Both the position numbers and the translations under genes were made by a program. Under the pieces are notes generated by a model, which made no database searches, was not told the origin of the DNA, and worked only from the letters and a program-made list of their open reading frames with translations. Positions 18,688-26,382 of a stretch of DNA of 41,663 bases are shown here, in pieces; positions within the stretch are counted from its first letter, which is position 1; the number at the start of each line of letters is the position of its first letter. The stretch is from Gammaproteobacteria bacterium (GTDB lineage Bacteria; Pseudomonadota; Gammaproteobacteria; Poriferisulfidales; Oxydemutatoraceae): contig JAPPQC010000052.1 in the NCBI GenBank assembly GCA_028817225.1, positions 1 through 41,663 on the forward strand, read 5' to 3'.

Positions 18688-18711
18688 GCGTGCGCCGGTA
18701 GCGGCGCACGC
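18688..18711. repeat. REP-like inverted repeat, copy 2
   Basis: Arms GCGTGCGCC and GGCGCACGC pair perfectly over 9 bp around GGTAGC. It lies between the rluC stop and the sppA start. A half copy of the left arm (GCGTGCGCC) also appears near 18668. It may act as mRNA stabiliser or weak attenuator. Confidence 0.5.
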
Positions 18712-18759
18712 TAACACCGTTTGTTTTGGCATGGCGCTGCCGGTGTTGAACCGAACCTT

Positions 18760-19704
18760 TTATAGTTGTTTCAATAAGGCTTCCAGTTCGTCCGGCAGCG
18801 GGGCCTCGCACGCCAGTGTCTTGCCGTTCCATTCAAACGCCAGCCGTCGGGCGTGCAGGAACATGCGTTTCAGGCCCATCTTTGCGAGGGTGCGGTTGGC
18901 GGTGAAATTGCCGTATTTGCGGTCGCCGGCCACCGGGTGGCCGCAGTGTGCGGCGTGCACGCGAATCTGGTGCGTGCGCCCGGTCAGCAGTCGCACCTCG
19001 ACCAGCGTGTGGCCCTTGCAGCGGCGCAGCACCTTGAAGCGGCTGGTCGCGGCCTTGCCGTCGTCGTCGGCATGCAGGCGCTGCGGGCCGCGCGCCAGCG
19101 CCTGCGACACCTCGCCCGGCGCGTCCCAGCGCCCGATAACCAGCGCGTTGTAGCGCTTGTCCACATCGCCCGCGCGAAAGGCGTTGTGCAGACGCAGCAG
19201 CGCGGCGCGCGATTTGGCGGCGGCCAGGCAGCCGCTGGTGCTTTTGTCGAGGCGGTGGGCGAGTTGCACATCGTCGTCCGGGCGCATCCGGCGCAGCACA
19301 TCCACGACGCCGTAATTGTGGCCGGTGCCGGCGTGCGCGGCGCGGTTGGCGGGCTTGTTGATGACGATGAGTTCGCCGTCCTCGTGCAGAATCCGCCGTT
19401 CCAGCGCGGCGATGTCGCCGTCGCCGACGGATGTTGCGCGCACCGGCGCGGCCTCCAGCGGCGGCACGCGAACGCGGTCGCCGGCGCCGAGGCGCTGGTG
19501 CGGTTTCGCGCGGCGGCTGTTGACGCGCACCTCGCCGCTGCGGATTGTGCGGTACAGGCGGCTCTTCGGAATGTGTTTGTAGCGCGCCAGCAAAAAGTTG
19601 TCCAGCCGCTGCCCGTCGCCGGCATCGCCGACCTTTAGGTAGCGCACGCGCCGCCCGCCGTCCGCCTCCGTTGTGTGGTTCGTCTGCACCTTGTTCATCT
19701 GCAT
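18760..19704 (-). CDS. rluC: 23S rRNA pseudouridine synthase, RluC-like
   Basis: RluC converts uridines 955, 2504 and 2580 (E. coli numbering) of 23S rRNA to pseudouridine. About 314 residues from the ATG at 19704; ATGs at 19698 and 19737 are also possible, and none has a clear Shine-Dalgarno. An N-terminal S4 RNA-binding domain (GQRLDNFLL through VRVNSRRAKPHQRL) is followed by the RluA-family catalytic domain. HRLDKSTSG contains the catalytic Asp, and LLTGRTHQIRVHA is the second conserved block. RluC is assigned rather than RluD/RluA because the gene is divergent from rne, as in other Gammaproteobacteria, and the S4 spacing fits. The substrate positions come from the family and cannot be read here. 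Confidence 0.88.
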   Translation of the reverse strand: MQMNKVQTNHTTEADGGRRVRYLKVGDAGDGQRLDNFLLARYKHIPKSRLYRTIRSGEVRVNSRRAKPHQRLGAGDRVRVPPLEAAPVRATSVGDGDIAALERRILHEDGELIVINKPANRAAHAGTGHNYGVVDVLRRMRPDDDVQLAHRLDKSTSGCLAAAKSRAALLRLHNAFRAGDVDKRYNALVIGRWDAPGEVSQALARGPQRLHADDDGKAATSRFKVLRRCKGHTLVEVRLLTGRTHQIRVHAAHCGHPVAGDRKYGNFTANRTLAKMGLKRMFLHARRLAFEWNGKTLACEAPLPDELEALLKQL

Positions 19705-19842
19705 CGGTTCATCTGCACGGGCCACTGTACCAGCCATTGCCCAAAGGCGGCAATCCGGCGGCAATCCGGCGCGTGGCGGCGCGTATCCGGGCGCTGGCCG
19801 GGGCGCCGTGGCGCGCGGATTCAGGCGGCCCGGAATCTGTGT

Positions 19843-19848
19843 TACAAT
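19843..19848 (+). promoter_or_regulatory. Candidate rne promoter (-10 TACAAT)
   Basis: TACAAT with TTCAGG (19820-19825) 17 bases upstream as a weak -35. It would give an rne leader of about 320 bases, close to the 361 known in E. coli. Confidence 0.4.
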
Positions 19849-20176
19849 AAGCCATTGCCCGCGTTGCACCCGAACAGGGATGCGCGGGAGAACAAGCAAA
19901 TGGCTATCCCCGGACAACAGACGGAACAGCGACAGTGGCGGCAACACCGCGTGCCGCGCATTGCCCCGGTTTCATCCGTCTGCGCGGGCCGTCGCACGCC
20001 GACCGCCGTCCGCCGCGGGGATTCGCAAAGGGCATCAATGATTAACCGGACCACCAACGCCACGGGCTCTTTCCCGACCCTTATTCCAACTCCGTCGCGC
20101 CGCCCGGCGACGGCGCCGCTCCACGGTGAGCGCGGCCCCGCGTTGTGTCCCATCAAAGTGGAAAAAAACAAAATCA
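19849..20176 (+). promoter_or_regulatory. Long 5' leader of rne, no convincing gene
   Basis: The 472-bp gap between the rluC start and the rne ATG holds no ORF I trust. A small hairpin is visible near 19862-19884 (GCACCC against GGGaTGC). E. coli RNase E autoregulates through hairpins in such a leader; the same here is inference from length and position only. The last 20 bases are A-rich with no strong Shine-Dalgarno. Confidence 0.4.
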
Positions 20177-22786
20177 ATGAAAAGAATTTTAGTCAATGCG
20201 ACTCAGCAGGAAGAGTTGCGCGTGGCCGTCGTGGACGGCCAGAAATTGTGCAACCTGGACATCGAAACCCCCGCCGACCGGCTCAAGAAGGGCAGCATCT
20301 ACAAGGGCGTCGTCACATCGGTGGCGCCCAGCCTCAACGCGGCGTTTGTTGACTACGGCGCCGAGCGCCACGGCTTTCTGCCGTTCAAGGACATCGCGCG
20401 GGCGCGCGGCGGCGATTCGGGCCGCGGCCCGGTCAAAGAAGGCCAGCAACTGGTCGTGCAAATCGCGCGCGAGGAGCGCGGCGACAAAGGCTCGCTGCTG
20501 ACGACCTACATCAGCCTCGTCAGCCGCTACCTGGTGCTGATGCCGAACAACTCGAAAGCGGGCGGCGTGTCGCAGCGCATCGAGGGCGAAGACCGCGAAG
20601 AGGCGCGCGACGCGCTGCAAAAACTCGACCGCCACGACGGCGAGGGCGTTATCGTGCGCACCGCCGGCATCAACCGCGACGCCGGCCTGTTGCAGCGCGA
20701 CCTCGACTACCTGCGCGTGCTGTGGCGCGCCATCTGCAAGGCCGGCGACGAGCGCGCCGCGCCGTTTCTGATCTACCAGGAAAGCAACATCGTCGTCCAG
20801 GCGATGCGCGACTATATGCACGAGGACATTGACGAAATCCTGATAGACGACGACCAGGTGTACCGCGAGGCCAAGGAGTTTTTCCGGCTGATTGCGCCGC
20901 AGGATTCAAGAAAACTGTCGCTGTACGACGGCACCGCGCCGCTGTTCAGCGACATGCAGGTCGAGAGCCAGATTGAGAAGGTGTTCGACCGCAAGGTCTC
21001 GCTGCCGTCCGGCGGCGCCATCGTCATTGACCACACCGAGGCGCTGACGACGATCGACATCAACTCGGCGCGCGCGACGCGGCGCGGCAACATCGAGGAG
21101 ACCGCGCTGCACACCAACCTTGAGGCGGCGGACGAGGTGGCGCGCCAGTTGCGCCTGCGCGACCTCGGCGGCCTGATTGTGATTGACTTCATCGACATGA
21201 CGCCGCCCGCCAACCAGCGCCGCGTCGAGAACCGGCTGGCCGACGCCTTCAAGCAGGACCGCGCGCGCATCCGCCTCGGGCGCATTTCGCGTTTCGGCCT
21301 GTTTGAGATGTCGCGCCAGCGCCTGCGCCCGTCGCTCGGCGAATCAAGCCAGCAGGTGTGCCCGCGTTGCAGCGGCCACGGCTTTATCCGCACGGTCGAG
21401 TCGAGCGCGCTCGCGGTGCTGCGGCTGATGGAGGAAGAGGCGCTGAAAGAGAAGGTGCGGCGCGTCGTCGCGCAGGTGCCGGTCGAGATCAACAGTTTTC
21501 TGCTGAACGAGAAGCGCGCCGCCATCAACGAGATTGAGAACCGCCACGGCGTCAGCCTCGTCATCGCCGCCGACATCCAGATGGAGACGCCGCATTACCG
21601 CGTCACCTGTTACCGCGAGAGCGACCCGACCAACAAGGACAAGAGCAGTTACCAACTGGTGGCGGCGAGGGAGCCGCGCCCGATGCGCGCCGCGCCGCGC
21701 CCGCAGGAAGCCGCCGAGGAAGCGGCGGTTACGCTGATGTCAACCAACGGCAAGTTCCCCGGCAAGGGGCTGCTCTCGACCTTGTCGCGCCTGTTCAGGA
21801 AGAAGCCGGAACAGGAGGGCGCGCGCGCGCAGCCGGCGGACGGCGAACGCGGTTCGTCGTCGCGGCGCGGGCGGCGGCGGCGCGGCGGCCAGCGTGGCGG
21901 CGCCGGCGCGCGCGAGCAGCGCAGGGAACAACGGGGCGAACAGCGCGGCGGACAGCGCGGAGAACCGCGTGATGAACCGCGGGGCGAGCAGCGGGGCGAG
22001 CAACGCGCCGAACCGCGGGGCGAACCGCGCGACCGGCGTTCCGGCGACGGACGGCAAGAGCAGCAGGCGGGCGACGGCCAGCGCGGACGGCGCGGACGCC
22101 GCCGCGGCCAGCGCGGCGGCCAGCGCCACCGGCGCGACGGATCAGGCCGGCACGAGGAAGGCGAGGCGCGCGCCGAGTCGCGCGACCGGCAGCGCCAGCG
22201 CGCCGACAGGGGCGCGTCCGCGCGTCCGCGCGATGACGACAGGGTGCGGGAGCGCGGGCGGGACGCCGCGGCGGTTGAAACCGCGGCGGTCGGGAGCGCA
22301 CCCTTCATGCCGGCGGATGACACCTCGCTGCCGCGGGAATCACAGCCGCCGTACGAATCCGGCGCATTGCATGAGTCGTCGCACGAATCCGATGCGCCGC
22401 ATGAGCCGTCGCACGAATCACAGCCTTCGCACGAGTCCGATGCGCCGCATGAGCCGTCGTACGAATCACAGCCTTCGCACGAATCCGGTGTGTCGCATGA
22501 GTCGTCGTACGAATCACAACTCCCGCACGAATCCGGCACACCGCATGAGTCATTGCACGATGCACAGCCCGCGCACGAAGACTCGCCGCCGGACGAACCG
22601 CCGCGCGAGCCGCCGCAGCCGTCGTATCCGGCGCGTGAAGTCACACCCGACACCGCCGCCGGCCTCTCGCATCTGCCGGAAAACGCCATCGGCAAGGCGC
22701 CGCCGAGGGACGCGCCGCTGCCGTCGGCGCCGTCCGGCCTGACCCAGGTGGAGACCAAGGAAAAAAATTCCGCCCCGGTGGAATGA
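20177..22786 (+). CDS. rne: Ribonuclease E
   Basis: 869 residues. The start ATG at 20177 gives MKRILVNATQQEELRVAVVD, the universal RNase E N-terminus. The catalytic half is complete: S1 domain (about 35-125, with FVDYGAERHGFLP), 5'-sensor/RNase H region, and the DNase I-like site with Asp294 (TTIDINSAR) and Asp337 (IVIDFIDM), nine residues before the E. coli positions 303 and 346. The Zn-link CPRCSG (Cys395, Cys398) allows tetramerisation. From about 530 the protein is disordered: an Arg/Gly/Glu/Gln tract like an RNA-binding AR region, then a His-Glu-Ser tandem repeat (about 727-800) and a Pro-rich tail. It starts mRNA decay and processes rRNA and tRNA; the tail normally scaffolds the degradosome, but no partner-binding motif is recognisable. 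The stop overlaps the cysS start (ATGA). Confidence 0.95.
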   Translation: MKRILVNATQQEELRVAVVDGQKLCNLDIETPADRLKKGSIYKGVVTSVAPSLNAAFVDYGAERHGFLPFKDIARARGGDSGRGPVKEGQQLVVQIAREERGDKGSLLTTYISLVSRYLVLMPNNSKAGGVSQRIEGEDREEARDALQKLDRHDGEGVIVRTAGINRDAGLLQRDLDYLRVLWRAICKAGDERAAPFLIYQESNIVVQAMRDYMHEDIDEILIDDDQVYREAKEFFRLIAPQDSRKLSLYDGTAPLFSDMQVESQIEKVFDRKVSLPSGGAIVIDHTEALTTIDINSARATRRGNIEETALHTNLEAADEVARQLRLRDLGGLIVIDFIDMTPPANQRRVENRLADAFKQDRARIRLGRISRFGLFEMSRQRLRPSLGESSQQVCPRCSGHGFIRTVESSALAVLRLMEEEALKEKVRRVVAQVPVEINSFLLNEKRAAINEIENRHGVSLVIAADIQMETPHYRVTCYRESDPTNKDKSSYQLVAAREPRPMRAAPRPQEAAEEAAVTLMSTNGKFPGKGLLSTLSRLFRKKPEQEGARAQPADGERGSSSRRGRRRRGGQRGGAGAREQRREQRGEQRGGQRGEPRDEPRGEQRGEQRAEPRGEPRDRRSGDGRQEQQAGDGQRGRRGRRRGQRGGQRHRRDGSGRHEEGEARAESRDRQRQRADRGASARPRDDDRVRERGRDAAAVETAAVGSAPFMPADDTSLPRESQPPYESGALHESSHESDAPHEPSHESQPSHESDAPHEPSYESQPSHESGVSHESSYESQLPHESGTPHESLHDAQPAHEDSPPDEPPREPPQPSYPAREVTPDTAAGLSHLPENAIGKAPPRDAPLPSAPSGLTQVETKEKNSAPVE
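22355..22576 (+). repeat. 48-bp tandem repeat in the rne tail
   Basis: A partial unit (22355-22384) is followed by four 48-bp units at 22385, 22433, 22481 and 22529. Each encodes about 16 residues of the type ESDAPHEPSHESQPSH. The first two are almost identical and the later ones drift. Confidence 0.75.
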
Positions 22787-24153
22787 AAATCCGCCTGTCG
22801 AACACCCTCAGCGGCGGCAAGGATGAATTTGTCCCGCTGAGGGAAGACCGCGTCACGATGTATGTGTGCGGGCCGACGGTCTATAACTACATCCACATCG
22901 GCAACGCCCGCCCGATTGTCGTCTTTGATCTGCTCTACCGGCTGCTGAAAAGTCATTACCGGATGGTGGTCTATGTCCGCAACATCACCGATGTGGACGA
23001 CAAGATCATCGCCGCCGCCGCTGCCGAAAAGGTCGCCATCGGCGAACTGACGCGCCGCTACACCGCCGCCTTCTACGACGACATCGCGCCGCTCGGCGTG
23101 CTGGCGCCGGACATCGAGCCGCGCGCGACCGGCTACATCCGCCCGATGATCAAGATGGTCGAGCGCCTGCTCGCCGGCGGCCACGCCTACGAGGCCGGGG
23201 GCCATGTCCTGTTTCATGTGCCGGCGATGCCGGACTACGGGAAACTGTCGCGCCGCGACCTCGCCGGGTTGCAGCCCGGCGCGCGCGTTGAGGTGGAGTC
23301 GTACAAGCGCCACCCGTCCGATTTTGTGCTGTGGAAACCGGCCTCCGGCGGCGAAACCGGCTGGGAAAGCCCGTGGGGGCGGGGCCGTCCGGGCTGGCAT
23401 CTGGAGTGTTCGGTGATGGCCGGCGTCCACCTCGGCGAGACGATTGACATTCACGGCGGCGGGCGCGACCTGGTGTTTCCGCACCACGAGAACGAGATCG
23501 CGCAAAGCACCTGCGCGCACGGCGGCAGGCCGTTTGCGCGCCACTGGGTGCACAACGGCTACATCACCGTCGAGGGCGAGAAGATGTCGAAGTCGCTCGG
23601 CAATTTCCTGACGCTGCGCGATGTGCTGAAAAAACACCACGGCGAATGCGTGCGCCTGGCGCTGCTCGGCGTGCATTACAAGAAGCCGCTCGACTGGTCG
23701 GACGGCGTGCTGGAACAGGCGCGGCGCGCGCTCGAGAAATGGTACCGCCTGCTGCTCGACGCGCGCCCCGGCGTCGCCGCCGACGCCGACCCGGCGGTGA
23801 CCGAGGCGCTGTGCGACGACATGAACACGCCGCAGGCGATCGCGCGGCTGCACGAGATCGCGCACGCCGCCTCCGCCGCGCCCGCCGCCGACCGCGCGCG
23901 CCATCTGGCGTCGCTGCGCGCGTCGGCGGCGGCGCTCGGCCTGCTCGGGCACGACCCGCAGGCGTGGCTGCGCTGGCGCCCCGCCGCCGCCGCCGGCCTC
24001 GGCGACGCCGAAATTGAGGCGCTGATTGCCGAACGCAACCGCGCCCGCGACAACCGCGACTACCCGGCGGCGGACCGCATACGCCAACGCCTCGCGCAGG
24101 CCGGCGTCGTCCTTGAAGACGGCGCCGAAGGCACGCGCTGGCTCAGGCAGTGA
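22783..24153 (+). CDS. cysS: Cysteinyl-tRNA synthetase
   Basis: 456 residues, near the 461 of E. coli. Class I synthetase charging tRNA-Cys. The zinc-binding Cys lies in YVCGPTVYN, the HIGH motif is HIGN in YIHIGNARP, and KMSKS is intact in [11 protein letters not shown]. Other family blocks are [17 protein letters not shown] (second zinc ligand) and [11 protein letters not shown] (third and fourth ligands region). A DALR-like helical domain and short C-terminal region complete it. The ATG overlaps the rne stop as ATGA, so translation is probably coupled. Its TGA overlaps the yidD ATG (TGATG). A cysS gene directly downstream of rne is not a usual arrangement. Confidence 0.95.
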   Translation: MKIRLSNTLSGGKDEFVPLREDRVTMYVCGPTVYNYIHIGNARPIVVFDLLYRLLKSHYRMVVYVRNITDVDDKIIAAAAAEKVAIGELTRRYTAAFYDDIAPLGVLAPDIEPRATGYIRPMIKMVERLLAGGHAYEAGGHVLFHVPAMPDYGKLSRRDLAGLQPGARVEVESYKRHPSDFVLWKPASGGETGWESPWGRGRPGWHLECSVMAGVHLGETIDIHGGGRDLVFPHHENEIAQSTCAHGGRPFARHWVHNGYITVEGEKMSKSLGNFLTLRDVLKKHHGECVRLALLGVHYKKPLDWSDGVLEQARRALEKWYRLLLDARPGVAADADPAVTEALCDDMNTPQAIARLHEIAHAASAAPAADRARHLASLRASAAALGLLGHDPQAWLRWRPAAAAGLGDAEIEALIAERNRARDNRDYPAADRIRQRLAQAGVVLEDGAEGTRWLRQ

Positions 24154-24908
24154 TGCTGCGCCTGCTGACTTTTCTGATCAAGGGGTTTCGCCTGCTGCTG
24201 ACGCCGTTCACCGGCGCGCGCTGCCGTTTTTATCCGACCTGCTCGGACTACGCATTGCAGGCCGTCGCGTTGCACGGGCCGCTGAAAGGCGCGTGGCTTG
24301 CGCTGCGCCGGCTGCTGCGCTGCCATCCGTTCTCGCCCGGCGGCGTTGATCCGGTGCCGCCCGGCGGCGGGCGCCGTGCTAAAATGAACCGCATGACCAA
24401 CGCCGAATCACACAACGCCAATCCGCCCGACGCCGAATCACAATTCGCGGCGCGCGACAGCATAGAACAGGTGGAGGAGGGCGATCGCCTCGCGCCGAAG
24501 TTTGACGACAACGGCCTGCTGCCCGTCGTCACAACCGATTACGCCAGCGGCGAGGTGCTGATGCACGGCTACATGAACCGCGAGGCGCTGGCGCGCACCA
24601 TTGACACCGGCGACGCCCACTACTGGAGCCGCAGCCGCCGCCGCCTGTGGCGCAAGGGCGAGACCAGCGGCCTGGTGCAGAAAGTCCGCCAGATTCTGAT
24701 AGATGACGACCAGGACGCGGTGTGGCTGCGCGTTGAAGTCGGCGGCGACGGCGCCAGTTGCCATGTCGGCTACCGCTCGTGCTTCTACCGCGAAGTGTTG
24801 ACCGGCGCGCCGTCCGGCGGCGGCGCGCGCCTGCGCTTCACGCAGACCGACAAGATGTTCGACCCGGAAGTCGTCTATCGCGGCCAGCCCAACCCGACGC
24901 GGTTGTAG
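24153..24908 (+). CDS. YidD-HisI single open frame (membrane insertion factor + phosphoribosyl-AMP cyclohydrolase)
   Basis: One uninterrupted frame of 251 codons. Residues 1-75 are YidD: an amphipathic N-terminus, then [26 protein letters not shown] and [14 protein letters not shown], the family's Cys motifs. YidD helps YidC/Sec membrane insertion. Residues about 81-251 are His[22 protein letters not shown] and [13 protein letters not shown], matching the enzyme that opens the adenine ring of phosphoribosyl-AMP in histidine synthesis. No stop lies between them. In-frame ATGs at 24384 and 24393 could start HisI alone, so either a true fusion or an internal start is possible. The zinc-ligand position usually read DCD is DDD here. 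No HisE domain is attached. yidD normally sits between rnpA and yidC, so this location is odd. Overlaps cysS by TGATG; ends just before an intrinsic terminator. Confidence 0.8.
   Translation: MLRLLTFLIKGFRLLLTPFTGARCRFYPTCSDYALQAVALHGPLKGAWLALRRLLRCHPFSPGGVDPVPPGGGRRAKMNRMTNAESHNANPPDAESQFAARDSIEQVEEGDRLAPKFDDNGLLPVVTTDYASGEVLMHGYMNREALARTIDTGDAHYWSRSRRRLWRKGETSGLVQKVRQILIDDDQDAVWLRVEVGGDGASCHVGYRSCFYREVLTGAPSGGGARLRFTQTDKMFDPEVVYRGQPNPTRL
24393..24908 (+). other. hisI: HisI portion with possible internal start
   Basis: The ATG at 24393 (MTNAESHN) or 24384 would give a stand-alone cyclohydrolase of 171-174 residues. No good Shine-Dalgarno is visible before either. A TAAAAT hexamer overlaps at 24380-24385 but lacks a -35. 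Listed so that the enzyme can be found if the long frame is split. Confidence 0.45.
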
Positions 24909-24911
24909 GCT

Positions 24912-24948
24912 GCGGGCTTTGCCGGCGGCGCTAAAAGCCCGCTTTTTT
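24912..24948 (+). terminator. Intrinsic terminator of the rne-cysS-yidD/hisI operon
   Basis: GCGGGCTTT (24912-24920) pairs with AAAGCCCGC (24934-24942) and is followed by six T. The right arm and T-tract encode, on the other strand, the last codons of the convergent Sel1 gene. There is no T-tract in the minus direction. Confidence 0.85.
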
Positions 24949-25443
24949 CATCCAGTGTTTCGCCAGTTCGGGGTTTTTCCCGACCAGCGCGCCTTCCTCG
25001 TAGAGCATCGCCAGCGTCGTCTGTGAACCGGCCAGGCCCTGTTCGGCGGCCTGCGTGAACCAGTGCACGGCCTGTTCGCCGTCCTGCTCGACGCAGTCGC
25101 CCTCCATGTACATAAAGCCCATGCCGTGTTGCGCCAGCGCGTGGCCGCGTTCGGCGGCGGCGCGCATCAGGCGCTCGGCGTTGGCGGCGTGCACCTGCAC
25201 GCCGAGGCCGTTCTGGTACATGATGGCGCAGCGGTACATCGCCTCAATCTCGCCGCTTTCGGCCAGCGGCGACAGCAGCCGCAGCGCGCGCGTGAATTGC
25301 CGCGCCTCAAACGCGGCGATGCCGCTGGCCATCGCCGTCGTGTCGGCGGCGACGCCGGCGGCGGCGCCGCTCACGCCGCCGCCCGCAGCGCCATCCGCAG
25401 TGTCGCCCGCGCCGCCGCGCGCAGCGTCGTCATTCGCAGCCAT
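24931..25443 (-). CDS. Sel1-repeat protein
   Basis: 170 residues from the ATG at 25443, whose bases overlap the secF TGA (TGATG). The first 40 residues are Ala/Gly-rich and low complexity, without a signal peptide. The rest holds about three Sel1-like helical repeats (AMYRCAIMYQNGLGV, AQHGMGFMYMEGDCV, SQTTLAMLYEEGALVG), each about 36 residues. Such repeats bind other proteins, and no catalytic residue is visible. It is last in the queA-tgt-yajC-secDF operon and probably translated by coupling to secF. A role around Sec export is only suggested by position. Its last codons form the terminator of the convergent operon. Confidence 0.8.
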   Translation of the reverse strand: MAANDDAARGGAGDTADGAAGGGVSGAAAGVAADTTAMASGIAAFEARQFTRALRLLSPLAESGEIEAMYRCAIMYQNGLGVQVHAANAERLMRAAAERGHALAQHGMGFMYMEGDCVEQDGEQAVHWFTQAAEQGLAGSQTTLAMLYEEGALVGKNPELAKHWMKKAGF

Positions 25444-26369
25444 CACGGGCCGCCGAGGTTGGCGCCTTCCTTTTTCGGCGGGATGACATTCTCGCGCGTG
25501 ACGCCGAGCATCAGTATCGCCGTGCCGGCGACATAGATGGACGAATAGGTGCCGACGACGACGCCGACCATCAGCGCGATGGTGAAGCCGCGGATGACCT
25601 CGCCGCCGAACACCAGCAGCGCCAGCAGCACCAGCATCGTCGTCAACGAGGTCATCAGCGTCCTGCCGAGCGTGTGGTTGACGGACTTGTCTATCGTGAC
25701 GACGGTCTCGCCCTTCAGTTTGATGAAGTTCTCGCGGATGCGGTCGAAGACGACGATGGTGTCGTTCAGCGAATAGCCGATGACCGCGAGTATCGCCGCC
25801 AGCACCGCGAGGTCGAATTCAATGCCGGTGATCGAGAAAAAGCCGATGGTGATCAGCACATCGTGGGCGAGCGCGATGATCGAGCCGAACGCGAAGCGGT
25901 GCTCAAAGCGGAACGCGACATAAATCAGGATGCCGAGCAGCGCGTAGAGCATCGCAAAGCCGCCGTCCTCGCGCAACTCCTCGCCCACCTGCGGGCCGAC
26001 GAACTCAACGCGGCGCAGCGTCACATCGGCCTCGTGCTGTTGCAGCGCGGCGAAAATCCGGTTGCTGAGCTCGGCCTGCGAGACGCCGGCGTCGGGCGCC
26101 ACCCGAATCAGCACATCGCGCGCGGTGCCGAAGTGCTGCATCTGCACATCGGCGAAGCCGGCGCCGGCGAGGTGGCCGCGCAGCGGCGCCAGTTCCACCG
26201 GCTGCGGGTAGCCCAGTTCAATGATGGTGCCGCCGGTGAAGTCCACCCCGAACGACAACCCGCGCAGCGCCAGCGACACGACGGCGGCGGCCATCAGCAG
26301 CGCCGACAGCGCCATCGCCGCGCGCCGGTGGCGCATGAATTCAAAATTCGTGTTTTTCAGCAACTGCAT
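25443..26369 (-). CDS. secF: Protein translocase subunit SecF
   Basis: 308 residues, six membrane segments expected. The first segment follows MQLLKNTNFEFMRHRR. GVDFTGGTIIELGY is the conserved SecF N-terminal block, and the periplasmic P1-like domain follows. The conserved segment ending in YSLNDTIVVFDRIREN and the following cytoplasmic loop are typical. With SecD it uses the proton-motive force to pull proteins through SecYEG. 13 bp downstream of secD. Confidence 0.95.
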   Translation of the reverse strand: MQLLKNTNFEFMRHRRAAMALSALLMAAAVVSLALRGLSFGVDFTGGTIIELGYPQPVELAPLRGHLAGAGFADVQMQHFGTARDVLIRVAPDAGVSQAELSNRIFAALQQHEADVTLRRVEFVGPQVGEELREDGGFAMLYALLGILIYVAFRFEHRFAFGSIIALAHDVLITIGFFSITGIEFDLAVLAAILAVIGYSLNDTIVVFDRIRENFIKLKGETVVTIDKSVNHTLGRTLMTSLTTMLVLLALLVFGGEVIRGFTIALMVGVVVGTYSSIYVAGTAILMLGVTRENVIPPKKEGANLGGP

Positions 26370-26382
26370 CGCCGCCGCGCCC

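Noticed and set aside
22355..22576. CRISPR-like array
   Set aside because: The repeats are contiguous, in frame and without unique spacers; they are coding minisatellites. No CRISPR array or tRNA gene was recognised anywhere in the window.
21649..24087. Long minus-strand open frame (about 812 codons) opposite rne and cysS
   Set aside because: It is antisense to two well-conserved genes and made of low-complexity Arg/Ala/Gly/Ser sequence; GC-rich codon use creates such frames.
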